From Smallanthus sonchifolius (taxonomy: Eukaryota; Streptophyta; Magnoliopsida; Asterales; Asteraceae), in assembly GCA_023525975.1 (NCBI GenBank), contig CM042020.1:12354001-12418000 (forward strand): 64,000 bases of DNA, in the 5' to 3' direction. The notes under the pieces are model-generated. The model had not been told where the DNA came from. It saw only the letters and a list, made by a program, of their open reading frames with translations, and did no database searches. Below, piece by piece: positions 1-11,199 of the stretch (positions within the stretch are counted from its first letter, which is position 1; every line of letters starts with the position of its first letter). The translations under genes and the position numbers were made by a program.

Positions 1-2418
1 GGAAGTTCAAACCCACGAATTGAATTCAACTTCTGTCCATTTCGCTTCCATAACTGCTACAAACGCATTAATACTTGAGGATTAGATACCCATTTCGCTT
101 ACAACTCGGAATCACAATCCAAGGCCATCCCCGTAGCCCCTTGTCGCGATCGAAGACTTGCAGCAAGGACCCACCTTCTTCCTATCCAATCGATCCGATT
201 CCAGGTAAAACATCACACCTTTTTGCTCGATTTTGATCCTTGTTCGAAAACCCCTTGAACCGAGTGAGAATCGGTGTTGAATTTGGGGGCTAGGGTTGGG
301 AGTTCTTGAATTGGGGAAGAAGGGTGATTGGGACTTTATGTTAAAACTCTAACTCTCCCTTTCCTTAACAAGGCTTATGCCCTGGTCTACCGGTTAAAAC
401 TCTAAACACACATGCGCAAAGTCACGGGTTCTAGACCCGGCCCTGCCCTGTTTTTGCTTCTTTTTGTTGTTGTTGTTGTTGTTATCTCCATGTTATACTC
501 CTTTCCACACTCCCTCACACACACATACAAATATATATACATGTATATTTATACATACATAAATACATGTAGCCTTAGAGAATTTAAAATGGTAAAATAC
601 ATATTATTTTTTACAACCAAACATATACAATTTTAAATAATTTATAACTTTTGAGGGTGCAAACATATGTAAATATATTTATCGTTTTAAACCGATCCCT
701 TTTATAAATATTCAAGGGTTTACAAACAACCATCATTTGCAAATAAAAATATACATTTTTATAACTATGTTTAAATTATTATTATCACGAACGTGTAACA
801 AATAATATGTGAGCATTATTATTTCTAACATGTGTGTTGTTTCATTTTATATTATATCAGAAAGCTTTGGACTATAAATTTTTGTTTGAGATAAATTGTA
901 TTGTAAAACAATAAACCCTCTAATTAATATATTTTATACCTTTTAAAAATTGTATACTTTCAATTAATAATTAAGTATGATTTAATTATCTATTAATTAG
1001 ACCATTATTTTTAACACTCAATTTATTTGATACAAACCCTTTTAACAAATTATTTAAGGTCTCAAATTTATAAAGTATATGTAACATGAGTATGAATATG
1101 CTTATAAAACCTTTGCTTTGTAAAGATTCATACATCTCTTCCTTTTATATATAATTATTTTTATTACACAAAAACCGTTTTTTACACTCTTAATTAATAA
1201 TTAATCGGGACTTAATTATCGATTAATTAGAACAATATTTACACCTAATTTTCATGAAATTCAAACTAAAATAAATAAGATGAATTATTTATTTATTTAT
1301 TTGATGAATTAAATAGTTATCCAACTACTCCTTATTTACTTATTTACTCCCTAATTATTTATTTATTTAGTCATTATTTGCAAATAAGAGTAAGTCATTT
1401 ACATAATTATGTAATTACTTACTTACAAACAAAGGGTCATTAGCCACTTATTTAATTGTAAAACAAGGGAAAACCTCGTATTTATACGTTCAAATTCAAA
1501 TACATTCATTCACATAAATGTAATTTGAAACTCACATAATCATTTGATTTATAAAACGAGGAAACCCACATTAATCCCTTCTCACATTAGGATTCCTTTT
1601 AATCATTTTGAACCCATCATTGATGCAATTATATCATCAAACATATGTTGACCTTGTTGTTAGCTAGACATCTGTACAACAACATACTTGTGTGACATAC
1701 GAAGCTTCATATTGCAATGTGAGTTTCATAGCCCTCTTTACTTTACCTTGTTTACAAATACTCGGGGTGGAACATGTTTACATTACTATACATACCCAAT
1801 TCAATACCTATGTTCTTATGCAAAGGTCTTTGTGCTTTATGTCTTAAACTGCTTGGTGACCATACGTGTGTTCATGTTTAGTACAATCATTAACTTGTGT
1901 AGCAAGCCTAATGTGGTACCTTTTATGATCATTTATACGGGAATCCGATTCATTACTTAACACAAAACCTTGGCGGGTTTTATGTATACATTTTGGAACT
2001 TCACGCAATCCGGGGATTGTGCATACATATAAACATGGCTTGATTGTACGCTTTGAAACCTTGTATGTTTTCACATTTATGCTTTAGACTTGCTTTGAAC
2101 ATATTGAATTGTAAACCTTATTCAAGTTTGTTTGGTCTCAAAACCTATGTTACTCACCAACTACTTGTAGTTGACATTTACTTACATGTTTCAGGTGCAC
2201 CCGTTTAAGGACCATACTTGATCATTTAGGGCTATGAACCTAGTGTTAATAAATTAAAGTTTTTATTATGTTATGTTTGAACGATATGTTTCTATCTTCC
2301 TTTTAATGAATATTTAATGTGATGAATAAATATTGTAACGCATTTAATAGTTGATCATGTGCTTTTGAACAACCGTGTCAGTCCCGGCAGATAATCCGCC
2401 ATCGGCTGGGATGTGACA
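1..2418 (+). mobile_element. 3' part of a Ty3/gypsy-type LTR (3' LTR or solo LTR), cut by the window edge
   Basis: The stretch is AT-rich, has no credible gene, and ends at 2412-2418 in TGTGACA, the same terminus as the element A LTRs. A GC-richer block before the end (about 2380-2410) is also typical of these LTRs. No primer-binding site follows; the next bases are TTAACAGTCC. It is therefore a 3' LTR or a solo LTR rather than a 5' LTR. The start lies outside the window, so length and target duplication cannot be checked. The short ORFs at 412-636, 1688-1960 and 1844-2074 are not convincing genes. Confidence 0.6.
371..482 (+). repeat. Possible tRNA-derived SINE-like module inside the LTR
   Basis: TGGTCTACCGG (383-393) resembles a pol III A box with one mismatch. 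GGTTCTAGACC (427-437) resembles a B box with one mismatch, about 34 nt downstream. A T-rich, TTG-repeat tail follows (about 451-482), a 3' end type seen in several plant SINE families. I could not find a convincing flanking duplication, so it may be an old SINE or a chance match. Confidence 0.35.
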
Positions 2419-2778
2419 TTAACAGTCCTAGCGGAAGAGAAAACGGGTGGTACAAAGTTCTATTTCTTCATAAATTATTACTTAACTAATTGTGTAGCTC
2501 ACAAATAATAATTCGAGTTTCTCCTCTTTCTTTTTTTATTACCTTATTTGCATATGTATACGACCACTAATGCGTAAAAACTAGGTTCCCCGCCGCATAG
2601 TGCCGACAAAAATACCTAGTTAACAATAACAAAATAATAATAATAATAGTAATAATAATAATAATAATAAAAATAAAGATAATCAGTATGGAAATCTTTG
2701 ATCATTCTCACTATGATAATTGGTATATATAATACATCATTGACGTATTGAATGTATGAATAGGATCACAATTATAAA
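2419..2778. other. Intergenic spacer with a TAA/AAT microsatellite
   Basis: No gene is visible. An interrupted palindrome, AACTAGGT (2579-2586) and ACCTAGTT (2614-2621), flanks a short GC-richer loop. A TAA/AAT microsatellite runs from about 2632 to 2676. The rest is AT-rich and unrecognised. Confidence 0.6.
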
Positions 2779-2795
2779 TACAAGATATTTACTTT

Positions 2796-2911
2796 TTTTT
2801 GAAAGACAAATTTCTTAATTCCTGTTAGGAGTAGGACTTGAACCCATGACCTTCTTAAACCTTGGTATTTTTAGAGGATTTTCATCTACCATTGGACCAC
2901 CAATCCCAATG
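2796..2911 (-). mobile_element. tRNA-derived SINE, antisense
   Basis: On the minus strand this 116-bp unit has a perfect pol III A box TGGTCCAATGG (plus 2889-2899) and a perfect B box GGTTCAAGTCC (plus 2834-2844), and ends in a short poly-A (poly-T on plus at 2793-2800). It is flanked by a 17-bp target duplication, TACAAGATATTTACTTT at 2779-2795 and the same with one mismatch at 2912-2928. Length, promoter boxes, tail and long duplication together are the hallmarks of a SINE moved by LINE machinery. The small ORF starting at 2846 is not a gene. Confidence 0.85.
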
Positions 2912-3058
2912 TACAAGATATTCACTTTACAAGTATATCTTGGATATATTCTAATAATAATAGCTATAACAACAATAACATATTTTTTCATTATAATTAT
3001 TATTAATGATAAAAAGGGAATGATGTATTGGAAGTCGTATTTGTGAATGGATTCTTTT

Positions 3059-3198
3059 TTTTAGAACGGTAACTCACACACTCTCAAATTCTGCGACTAA
3101 ATTACATCTTTTTTTCACCACGGGAATTAAACTGTCACCACTTGAAAATACAAAGTCTTATACAATACCTTGGTAATCGTACGTCAAAGCCCCTTTGG
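3059..3198 (-). mobile_element. Second antisense SINE-like insertion
   Basis: A 140-bp segment flanked by a 17-bp duplication: TGTGAATGGATTCTTTT at 3042-3058 and TGTGAATGGTTTCTTTT at 3199-3215, one mismatch. On the minus strand it ends in poly-A (plus poly-T about 3054-3062). A degenerate B box (AGTTTAATTCC) is readable, but the A box is weak. The duplication plus tail indicate target-primed reverse transcription. It is either a decayed SINE or a very short truncated LINE end. Confidence 0.65.
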
Positions 3199-3215
3199 TG
3201 TGAATGGTTTCTTTT

Positions 3216-3535
3216 GAAGAACTTATTTGGAAATGGTTTCCATATAATTGAGAATCATTCAAATATCTAAAATCTGAACTCACAAATCATACAACTTTAT
3301 TATACTTAGAACGCGTGTCTACACACGGGTGAAAAATATCAATACATAAAATTCTTAAATCTTTATTTATATATTTTACAGTTGTAAAAATGTATTACAT
3401 ATACTAGGTATAGAAAACAAAATTTAAAATATGTAAAAATTAATATATAATTGGGTTTCGAAAATACATTAATTACTATTTAATGTAATTTGGCTTTCAT
3501 TTACTATTTGATTGAAAATAAAAGCATTGTTATGA
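3216..3535. other. AT-rich spacer
   Basis: No coding potential, repeats or RNA genes are recognised. The composition is strongly AT-rich. Confidence 0.5.
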
Positions 3536-3735
3536 AACCCGGATCGGGCCGGCCGGTCGAACCGGGAACCGGTGGTCTGAGCGGTCCAGTTCGGTACGTT
3601 GAAACGGTCATGCAGCGACCCGGTGGTCGGACCGGAAACTGACGGTCGGACCAGAAACCCGGTGGTCGGACCGAACGGACCGGTTGGTCAGACCTGGAAG
3701 GAACAGTCGGAGCCTAAAGAACCGGCGTCGATCGA
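3536..3735. repeat. GGTCGGACCGG-type GC-rich repeat block
   Basis: About 200 bp made of overlapping variants of GGTCGGACCGG, GAACCGG and GGACCGGTT, in sharp contrast to the AT-rich surroundings. Such motifs are common in the subterminal parts of non-autonomous plant DNA transposons, but I cannot name the family. The reverse-complement form (CCGGTCCGACC, CCGGTTCGAC) occurs at 63951-63990, beyond the nested elements. The two blocks could be the split inverted ends of one element. ORFs reading through this block (3608-3811, 3684-3866) are artefacts of the repeat. Confidence 0.5.
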
Positions 3736-3778
3736 GGAACCGTTGTTTTAGATCTGATCTGTTGAAATACATGATATA

Positions 3779-6571
3779 TGTGACACCCGGAAAATTCAGG
3801 TTAATATCCATACCCGACTATTACTTGAATTCACATGATTTCACTTGCATCATACTTAATTATTGAGTAATTAAGTACATATTTCGTATAGCAAGTCCAT
3901 TCTCTCTTCATTACATGCATCGGTAATCGGAAGGATTACCGGGTCACACACGCGTCCTGTCACACGAACGTTGGTGAATTTTAGAAATAATACTTAGACA
4001 TATAATTGGTGTGCAAAAATTATATGTAATATCGTGATTTAATATTTCATGCTTATATTAATTTTTCCAGAATTTTTAGAGCAACTTTTAATTTAACGCT
4101 TTCTAAGCGGATACGCGATATGTGCCAACAATATTAATTTGGGATTTTATAAAAATAATGGTCATACACTTGGGCTTATAATAATTCAGCTCTCTCCTAA
4201 TTAAAAATCCACTTGGAGCCCAATTCCTTTACTAAAAGCCTTACAAGATAGAAAAGTCTAAACCCAATTCCCTTAAAACACCCTAAAACGCCACACTCTT
4301 TCACTTTTACCCTAATCACTTTGCACAAACCCTAGCCCCCCTCTCTAAGTTTCGGCCGCCACTCCCTCCCCTCTCTCCACCCTCTTTCAACTTTTGTTTC
4401 CTCCATTCAAGTGTTCTTGAGAGCTATTCAAGGTGATTGAAGGTGTACAAGCCAAGAGAACAACCATTTCATCATCATACTTGGATTTTGTAAGTTTCTA
4501 TCCATCCATTTTCATTATTTTCGGCCAAAGTATGAAACCCACCTATCCAAACGATTTTTGTTGGTTCAAGTGTTATAATCTATGTTTTTATCAAAGGTTT
4601 GAAATACTTGTTTATGTTATTATTTGCTCGTTTCTATTTATAGAAACTTTGTTGGATGAGATTTTGCATAAATGAATGTGTGATATGTTTGATAGTTTAA
4701 ATGATGCTCATAATAGTAGAATAAGTAGGAAATATAATTTTTTTGGTTGAAATGTTGTTTTACTCTATAAGGTTCTAATGGATAAAAACTTGATAATATA
4801 GTTCTATAACACATATTAAAGTAGTAGAAATAGTTATTTGAAGTTACACATGTGCAAAAGGGTCGTTTGGACCACTTTCCTAAAAAGGAAACTTTAATTG
4901 TTCATATTTTGTATGTGTAGGTTATAAATGTTTAAAATGAGTTATATGGCTTTATTACTATATGAATAGATGACTTATGTAAGAATATGTAATTTGAAAT
5001 GGTGTTATGACATGTTTTAGAGAAAATTTCTAAATAAGGAAACTTTGTTATTTTCTGAACTTCACCTTTGCTTAGAATAGAAAGTTTATGTGTAGAATCA
5101 TGTTTAAGGTATGTTACTAGTATAAATTCATGTATAACTTGTTTAGTTGAGCTATGACACTTAAAGTACATTAAAACCCTAATTTCTTAAAAGGGAAAAC
5201 TTTGCCATGTTAATGACCATAATATAGGAATGACATGTTATGTTACTTGTTCAAATAAGTGGAAATAATGTTAATATGTTATTAATGCAATGACATAACT
5301 TGTGTGTATGAATGGTTAACATTTATGAAATATATCATGAATATGTACAAATGTCATGTTACTTATCACAAGTTAATTACTTATGCAACTAATTGAAACA
5401 TGTATGTTATGTCACAAAGTATGACTCATATGTTACTTATATAGTACTTAGATGTTACTTAAGTATTACTTGTATGTTACTTATGTGCTATTTGTACATG
5501 ACTTCAACATTAGTCAACATTGGTCAACATTAGTCAAACTTGGTCAAAGTTGGTCAAACCTTGGTCAAACCTCGGTCAACTTTGGTCAAACCTTTTCAAA
5601 ACGTCAATGTAACCTTTCAATGTTGAGTCGTTTGGATGAATGTGGTTACATAAACCATATTTAATTTCATAGACCTCATAGCCTTACTATTCCTAGGGCT
5701 CGGTTAGGTCGGTTATCCAGAGTTGCTAGATTTATCTTGTTGCTTTCATTCTTCATTCACCGCATTACCAGGTGAGTTTTCACGGCCCCATTTTACTTAC
5801 TTTTCCATTTGGGGGAGATACATGCTAAACCATTTTCTTACTTAGCCGTATGCTGATTACTTTGATTTCGCTTTAACATATATAAGTGGGTGCATTTTAC
5901 GCACATAAAGTCCTCTCATATTCGAATCGTTAATTATTACACAAAGCGAAGTGATTCATGAATAGTACTATTAGGTTTAACAACCCCCACTCGGGTTAGT
6001 TGCGCTAACTCTGACTGGGAGTCAAACGGGTGCATAATTGACCTAATCCATTGCGTGTTGGGCACGTAAGAGGCAAAATGCTAGTTTCTGCATTCCTTCG
6101 TTGAGCTTCTGTTTCGGTGTTGCTTATATAGTTATTGTTTATTGTCTAATCAACAATCGAATCACTAGTATACATACGTACTGTTACATTGTTTTCATTT
6201 CTGTTTTTGTTACTTAAACCTGTGAACTGACCAACCTTGTGTTGAAACTTTTAAGCATGTTTATCTCAGGTCGCTAAGCATTCACGCATGGACTAGGATT
6301 GCATGTCTGGAGTCGCATTTCATGTTTTCATTTAGAAGCTAGGTTTATGGGAACCTAATTTATTATGCTTCTGTATTTTGCTACATTACTTATGTTTCCG
6401 TACTTTACTTTTCGCATTTTCAAACTCTGTATTACTTATTTATTTTTGTATGATGTTCAAACGGAAAGCCTTTTCGAAAACCATTTAGAGGTCGTTCGAA
6501 ATGACCGGGACTGATGATCCTTGACAGTCACAACCCGCGGGTAACCCGCTGTGGAATTTCAGGGTGTGACA
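3779..6571 (+). repeat. Element A 5' LTR
   Basis: The 2793-bp LTR runs TG...CA, from TGTGACACCC to GTGTGACA. It aligns along its full length with the 3' LTR at 12554-15507 but lacks at least two segments found there (about 44 bp near 13377 and about 55 bp near 13590), and its GTCAA array is shorter. It carries no gene; 4433-4675, 4932-5171 and 5452-5664 are chance ORFs. Confidence 0.93.
5503..5590 (+). repeat. TTGGTCAAA tandem array in the 5' LTR of A (W-box-like)
   Basis: Eight GTCAA units are closely spaced, most within TTGGTCAA(A/C). On the minus strand each contains TTGAC, and six contain TTGACC, the core bound by WRKY transcription factors (W box). The 3' LTR has fourteen units at the same place. 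Whether WRKY factors act here is inference. Confidence 0.6.
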
Positions 6572-6573
6572 GA

Positions 6574-6588
6574 TTGGTATAAGAGCCA
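6574..6588 (+). other. Element A primer-binding site (tRNA-iMet type)
   Basis: Two bases after the 5' LTR lies TTGGTATAAGAGCC, a one-base variant of the TGGTATCAGAGCC site complementary to the 3' end of initiator tRNA-Met, the usual primer for this lineage. Confidence 0.85.
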
Positions 6589-6717
6589 GGTTATAGAGAA
6601 CTAAGTTGCATTTAGTGTGCTTAGACTATAACTATAGGCTCACGTAATTCACATCACATCATACATGCATATTCATACATGAGAACATTGGATTACTTGA
6701 TATTGGCTTGTTACAGG

Positions 6718-7722
6718 ATGTCTACATCATCGGACCCTATCGTGATCTCGGACTCCGAGGAGGAGTACACTCCCCCTACACCACCATCACATGCGGAGCC
6801 ACTCACCCAACCCTCATCACTGTACTCACCTAGTGATGGAGAGCAGATGGAAGACCTAGAGGAGGTTTTAGAGATGGACTCTGAGGAGGAGGCGGATGAC
6901 GCACCAGCCCACGGAGGCGATGGAGACGCCGGCAAGGGGAGCGATTCGGGCAAGTCAGTGCCCTACTCAGTGCTACATGGGTACTCATCGTCCGATGACG
7001 ACTCTATCCTACCCACACCACCTCGCCAGGAAGACCCGACGCCACCGTCACCATTGCTTGCACCAGTAGGAGAAAAGACCAAGCTTACCTCTAGGAAGAG
7101 GAACATTCGAAAGGGAAAGCGACTAGTCCAATCATCTGAGATTGCTAGACCATCGACCAAAAGGGCCCGGGTTGCACCATCAGATACCTCATCCACGGGA
7201 GAGTCATCTGGACCATCCTATCCACCACCCTATTGGCTCCGGCCTACGAGGGAGGTGCTACCGATACTTGAAACGCGCAGCGAGTTACATGATGCTGACA
7301 TATCGTCCCTTCAGGACGAGCTTGCCTTGACAGACCAGGCACTCTTGATAGTGCGAGACCGGATCGAGACTGCTGAGGGGAAAGCTCGAGAGGCGGAACA
7401 GAGAGCCACATCGACAGAGACTTCACTGCAGACCTTGCAGGGGCAGGTAGCGGGTTTACTGAAGGATCGCCAGAGAGAGGCAGCTAGGACCACTGCACTG
7501 TCTAGCTGGCTAGAGAAGACCGAAGAGCAGCTAGGGATGGCCCACCAGCGAGCAGCAGTAGCAGAGCATCGAGCCTCACCTGCTGACTCTACCGCCCTAG
7601 CAGCAGAGCTCAGGGCAAACATGGTTCGAGAAGAGTTAGAGCCCGCCAGGGTTCTGATGATTCTTTGTGCCCTATTACTTTTTACCGCTTTGCAGAGTGG
7701 TACTTTTCCACCTTCCAGTTGA
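6718..7722 (+). CDS. Extra ORF upstream of gag in element A, unknown function
   Basis: An open frame of about 334 residues lies between the PBS and gag, a place that usually holds only a leader. I chose the ATG at 6718 because it opens MSTSSDPIVISDSEEE and directly follows TTGTTACAGG, a splice-acceptor-like sequence; an in-frame upstream ATG is at 6679. The N-terminal half is acidic and Pro/Ser-rich, with repeated DSEEE-type clusters. A basic stretch (about residues 115-150, KRNIRKGKRL) could be a nuclear-localisation signal. Residues about 195-310 are rich in Ala, Glu, Arg and Leu and should form a coiled coil. No Gag, enzyme or membrane motif is visible. The last residues look unrelated to the coiled coil, so the C-terminus may be frameshifted or truncated. 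It may act as an accessory or nucleic-acid-binding protein, but that is inference. Confidence 0.6.
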   Translation: MSTSSDPIVISDSEEEYTPPTPPSHAEPLTQPSSLYSPSDGEQMEDLEEVLEMDSEEEADDAPAHGGDGDAGKGSDSGKSVPYSVLHGYSSSDDDSILPTPPRQEDPTPPSPLLAPVGEKTKLTSRKRNIRKGKRLVQSSEIARPSTKRARVAPSDTSSTGESSGPSYPPPYWLRPTREVLPILETRSELHDADISSLQDELALTDQALLIVRDRIETAEGKAREAEQRATSTETSLQTLQGQVAGLLKDRQREAARTTALSSWLEKTEEQLGMAHQRAAVAEHRASPADSTALAAELRANMVREELEPARVLMILCALLLFTALQSGTFPPSS

Positions 7723-7963
7723 TTAGCCTATCGTGAGCGGGCTGTGCTCACGCAATATTTTTGAGATGTTACTTGTTTTGGAGGAGTGTTTGCTCCTGAA
7801 AATACTTTGTATTTCGTACAACTTATTTATCAAGTGTTTATCTTTGGATTATATTGTATGGTTGATTGGTTGTTGATTGTGGTGTGTTATTTTATGCATG
7901 TGTGTTGATTGTTATTTATTACGCAATATCTAACCTTTGTTGTCATTATGATTATAAAGAAAC
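7723..7963 (+). other. Spacer between the extra ORF and gag of element A
   Basis: Non-coding T/G-rich sequence of 241 bp. No promoter or structured motif is recognised. Confidence 0.5.
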
Positions 7964-9043
7964 ATGCCGCCACGCAGAACACCATGCAACTTAGGAGGAA
8001 GTACCAGTTCCATGACCACCGCCCAGATTGAAGCTCTCATCGTGCAACTCGTGGCCGACGCACTCGCTAATCATGAAGCCAATCGATCCGGTGGAGGATC
8101 AGGAAGTCACGGCGAGAGCGGTGGTATGGTACAAACCAGAAATAGCATACATACTGCGAGTAATGTATTCCTACCCTAGGGAAATTTAACCTAACTCCGT
8201 TCTATCGTTGACACACAGGAACTGGGCATGGACCAAAGGCTTGTACCTACAAATCCTTAATGGATTGCAAGCCGCATACTTTTACTGGGGCGGAAGGAGC
8301 AATGGGACTGCTACGGTGGATTGAAAAGATCGAATCGGTCTTTAGAATGAGTCAATGCACACTGGAAAACCGGGTCATGTTCGGAGCTGGAAGTCTTGAG
8401 GGACAATCCTTCTCCTAGTGGAACTCTCATATCCAAACTCTAGGGTTGGACAATGCAAACGCCATTCCTTGGGAGGAGTTTAAGGAAATGCTGAAAGAGA
8501 AATACTGATCTCGCAATGAACTCCAAAAGCTGGAACAGGAATTTTGGAATCTAAAAATGGAGGGTGCTGATATTGCGGGATACACCGCAAGGTTCCACGA
8601 CTTAGCACGACTGCTACCACACATGGTTACGCCTGAGTACAAACGGATTTAGCGGTACATTTGTGGTTTGGCACCTCAAATACAGAGTATGGTTACTTCT
8701 ACCGAGCCCACGGTTATCCACAACACTGTCAGACTGGCTCATAACCTGACAGACCAGGCAGTCCGTCAGGGATTGTTCAACAAAAAGGAAAACTTCGTAA
8801 AAGTCTTCGACAACAAACGGAAGTGGAAAAACGCTCCTGCTAAATCCTATGTGCCCAATAACCCGAAGAAATAAGAACCGGCTAGAGTGTTTGTAGCAAA
8901 CCAACCAGAAAAGAGGAAAAAGGGGCATACACTGGAACCCTACCTAAATGCAATAAGTGCCAATTCCACCACAATGGCACTTCTGAAGATTCTCGATGCC
9001 AGAAATGCAAGCGTTTTGGCCACAATGCTCAGAACTGTCGGCT
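7964..9043 (+). pseudogene. gag: Element A gag (capsid and first zinc knuckle), broken
   Basis: The frame opens MPPRRTPC at 7964, the usual Gag start in Tekay-like elements, and runs open to 8179. The capsid homology resumes at 8239 in another frame with the conserved stretch around HTFTGAEGAMGLLRWIEKIE, so there is a frameshift near 8180-8240. Further stops interrupt it near 8417, 8506, 8651 and 8872. A C-X2-C-X4-H-X4-C knuckle (CQKCKRFGHNAQNC) lies near 9000-9041. Gag forms the cytoplasmic particle that packages the RNA. This copy cannot make a full Gag. Confidence 0.85.
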
Positions 9044-9045
9044 AG

Positions 9046-9762
9046 TTGAATAAGCCCCGGCTGGCGGGGGGAAACCGCAGATGTTTTGGGTGCGGTGATC
9101 CCGAACATTTCTGCAAAGACTGCCCAAAGAATCGGAGACCTGGAAATACAAATGCTCGGGGCAGAGCGTTTGTCATTGGAGCCGGCGAGGCTAGACAAGA
9201 CCCCAACATTGTTACTGGTACGTTTCTCATAAACAACTGTTATGCTTCTATCTTGTTTGACACGGGTGCTGATAAAAGCTTTGTATCCACTGAGTTTAGT
9301 TCATTACTTGGTATTACTCCGATCGCTCTAGATTACCTGTATACGGTAGAACTAGCAGATGGTAAACTAATAGAGACAGAACAAGTGATTCCTGGTTGTG
9401 TCTTAACGTTAGCCGATCACTCTTTCACTATAGACTTATTACCGGTAACATTGGGAAGCTTCGACATAGTTGTAGGCATGGACTGGTTGTCCAAGAACCG
9501 AGCCAAAATTGTTTGTCACGAGAAGATAGTCCGCATTCCACTGCCGGACGGAGAACCACTGACCATCCAAGGAGAACGAAGCGGTACCGCACTAAGGATC
9601 ATTACCTGCATGAAGGCCTGGAAGTACTTGCGAAAGGGTTACCATGCGATCCTAGTACATGTGATAGAAAAGAAAGCAGAAGAAAGGAAGATTGAAGATA
9701 TACCGATCGTCCGAGACTATCCAGAAGTATTTCCTGACGATTTGCCCGGACTTCCACCGTAA
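9046..9762 (+). pseudogene. pro: Element A second zinc knuckle and aspartic protease
   Basis: An open 238-codon segment of the original gag-pol frame. The knuckle CFGCGDPEHFCKDC lies near its start. The retropepsin active site is seen as LFDTGADKSF (near 9254-9283), with the Leu/Val-rich flap and a second hydrophobic strand (VVGMDWLSKN, near 9470) downstream. The protease would cut the Gag-Pol precursor inside the particle. The end (YPEVFPDDLPGLPP) is the linker leading into RT and stops at 9760-9762, where the pol frame breaks. Confidence 0.88.
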
Positions 9763-11199
9763 CGGCAAGTCGAGTTCCGGATTGATCTCACACCAAGAGG
9801 CAAGGTCACCTTACCGACTGGCGCCATCGGAAATGCAGGAATTGTCTAATCAATTACAAGAACTGTTAGACAAAGGCTTCATCAGACCAAGCTTCTCACC
9901 TTGGGGAGCACCAGTATTTTTTGTTAAGAAGAAAGACGGATAGTTCCATATGTGTATCGACTACCGGGAACTGAACAAGGTGACGATCAAGAACCGATAT
10001 CCACTACCAAGGATCGATGACCTGTTCGATCAATTACAAGGGTCGAGCTATTACTCGAAGATCGATATGCGGTCGGGATACCATCAGCTAAGGATTCAGG
10101 AGGAGGACATTCCAAAGACCGCTTTTCGAACTCGTTACGGCCACTACGAGTTCATGGTCATGCCATTTGGGTTAACTAATGTACCGACGGTATTCATGGA
10201 CCTCATGAACCGAGTGTGCAAACCCTACTTGGACAAGTTTGTGATTGTGTTCATAGATGATATTCTGGTATACTCGCGGAGTAAGGAGGAGCATGCCGAG
10301 CATCTGCAGTTAATCATGGAGTTACTAAAAGAGGAGAAATTGTACGCCAAGTTCTCGAAGTGCGATTTTTGGATTCGAGAAGTACAATTCCTTGGACACG
10401 TGGTAAACGAGACGGGCATACATGTTGACCCATCCAAAATCGAGGCGATTAAGAATTGGGAGGCACCTAAGACTCCGACTGAGGTGCGACAGTTCTTAGG
10501 TCTTGCGGGCTATTATCGACGATTCATCAAAAATTTCTCTAAGATAGCCCAACCCCTTACTACTCCCACGCACAAGGATAAGAAATACGAATGGAACGAC
10601 AAGGCAGAAACCGCTTTTCAATTACTCAAACAGAAACTTTGCAGCACGCCGATCCCATCGTTACCAGAAGGAACAGACGATTTAGTGGTGTACTGCGATG
10701 CGTCACACCAAGGACTCGGGTGCATATTAATGCAAAGGGAGAAGGTCATTGCTTATGCTTCTCGACAACTGAAAGTGCACGAGAAAAACTACACTACCCA
10801 CGACTTAGAGTTGGGAGCGGTAGTATTCGCACTCAAGATATGGAGACACTACCTGTATAGCACAAAATGTACAATTTTCACCGATCACAAAAGCCTTCAA
10901 CACATCTTCGACCAGAAGGAACTTAACATGAGGCAACGTCGATGGGTCGAATTGCTAAACGACTACGACCGTGCCATCCGTTACCATCCCGGAAAGGCAA
11001 ACGTCGTTGTTGATGCCTTGAGCAGGAAAGATCAACCCAAGCCGCGACGAGTACGGGCGTTACAGTTGACCATCCACACAAATTTATATAAATCCGTGAC
11101 GCCCAACTCGAAGCAATCAAGGAGGTTAACCTATGCCATGAGTCCTTACGTGGTATGGACAAGCAATTTTAGGTCAAATCCGATGACATTTGTTACTTC
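9763..11199 (+). pseudogene. pol: Element A reverse transcriptase and RNase H
   Basis: RT homology begins right after the stop at 9760-9762, continues through RPSFSPWGAPVFFVKKKDG and meets a TAG at about 9944. It resumes at 9950 as MCIDYRELNKVTIKNRYPLP. The catalytic box is FIDDILVYS (about 10252-10278). RNase H follows, with the acidic residues in VYCDASHQG, HDLELGAV and FTDHKSLQHIF, ending in the DALSRK motif near 11010-11030. The 9950-11203 frame is long and well preserved, so most decay is in gag and at the protease-RT junction. It would copy the RNA into cDNA and remove the RNA strand. Confidence 0.92.

Noticed and set aside
412..636. Hydrophobic 74-residue ORF as a small membrane protein
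   Set aside because: It is read from a SINE-like tail (TTG repeats) and TATA-rich LTR sequence; no start context or conservation.
2796..2911. Functional tRNA gene on the minus strand
   Set aside because: A and B boxes are present but no acceptor stem or cloverleaf can be folded; poly-A tail and target duplication show a SINE.
3608..3866. Arg-rich ORFs on both strands
   Set aside because: They are translations of the GGTCGGACCGG repeat block.
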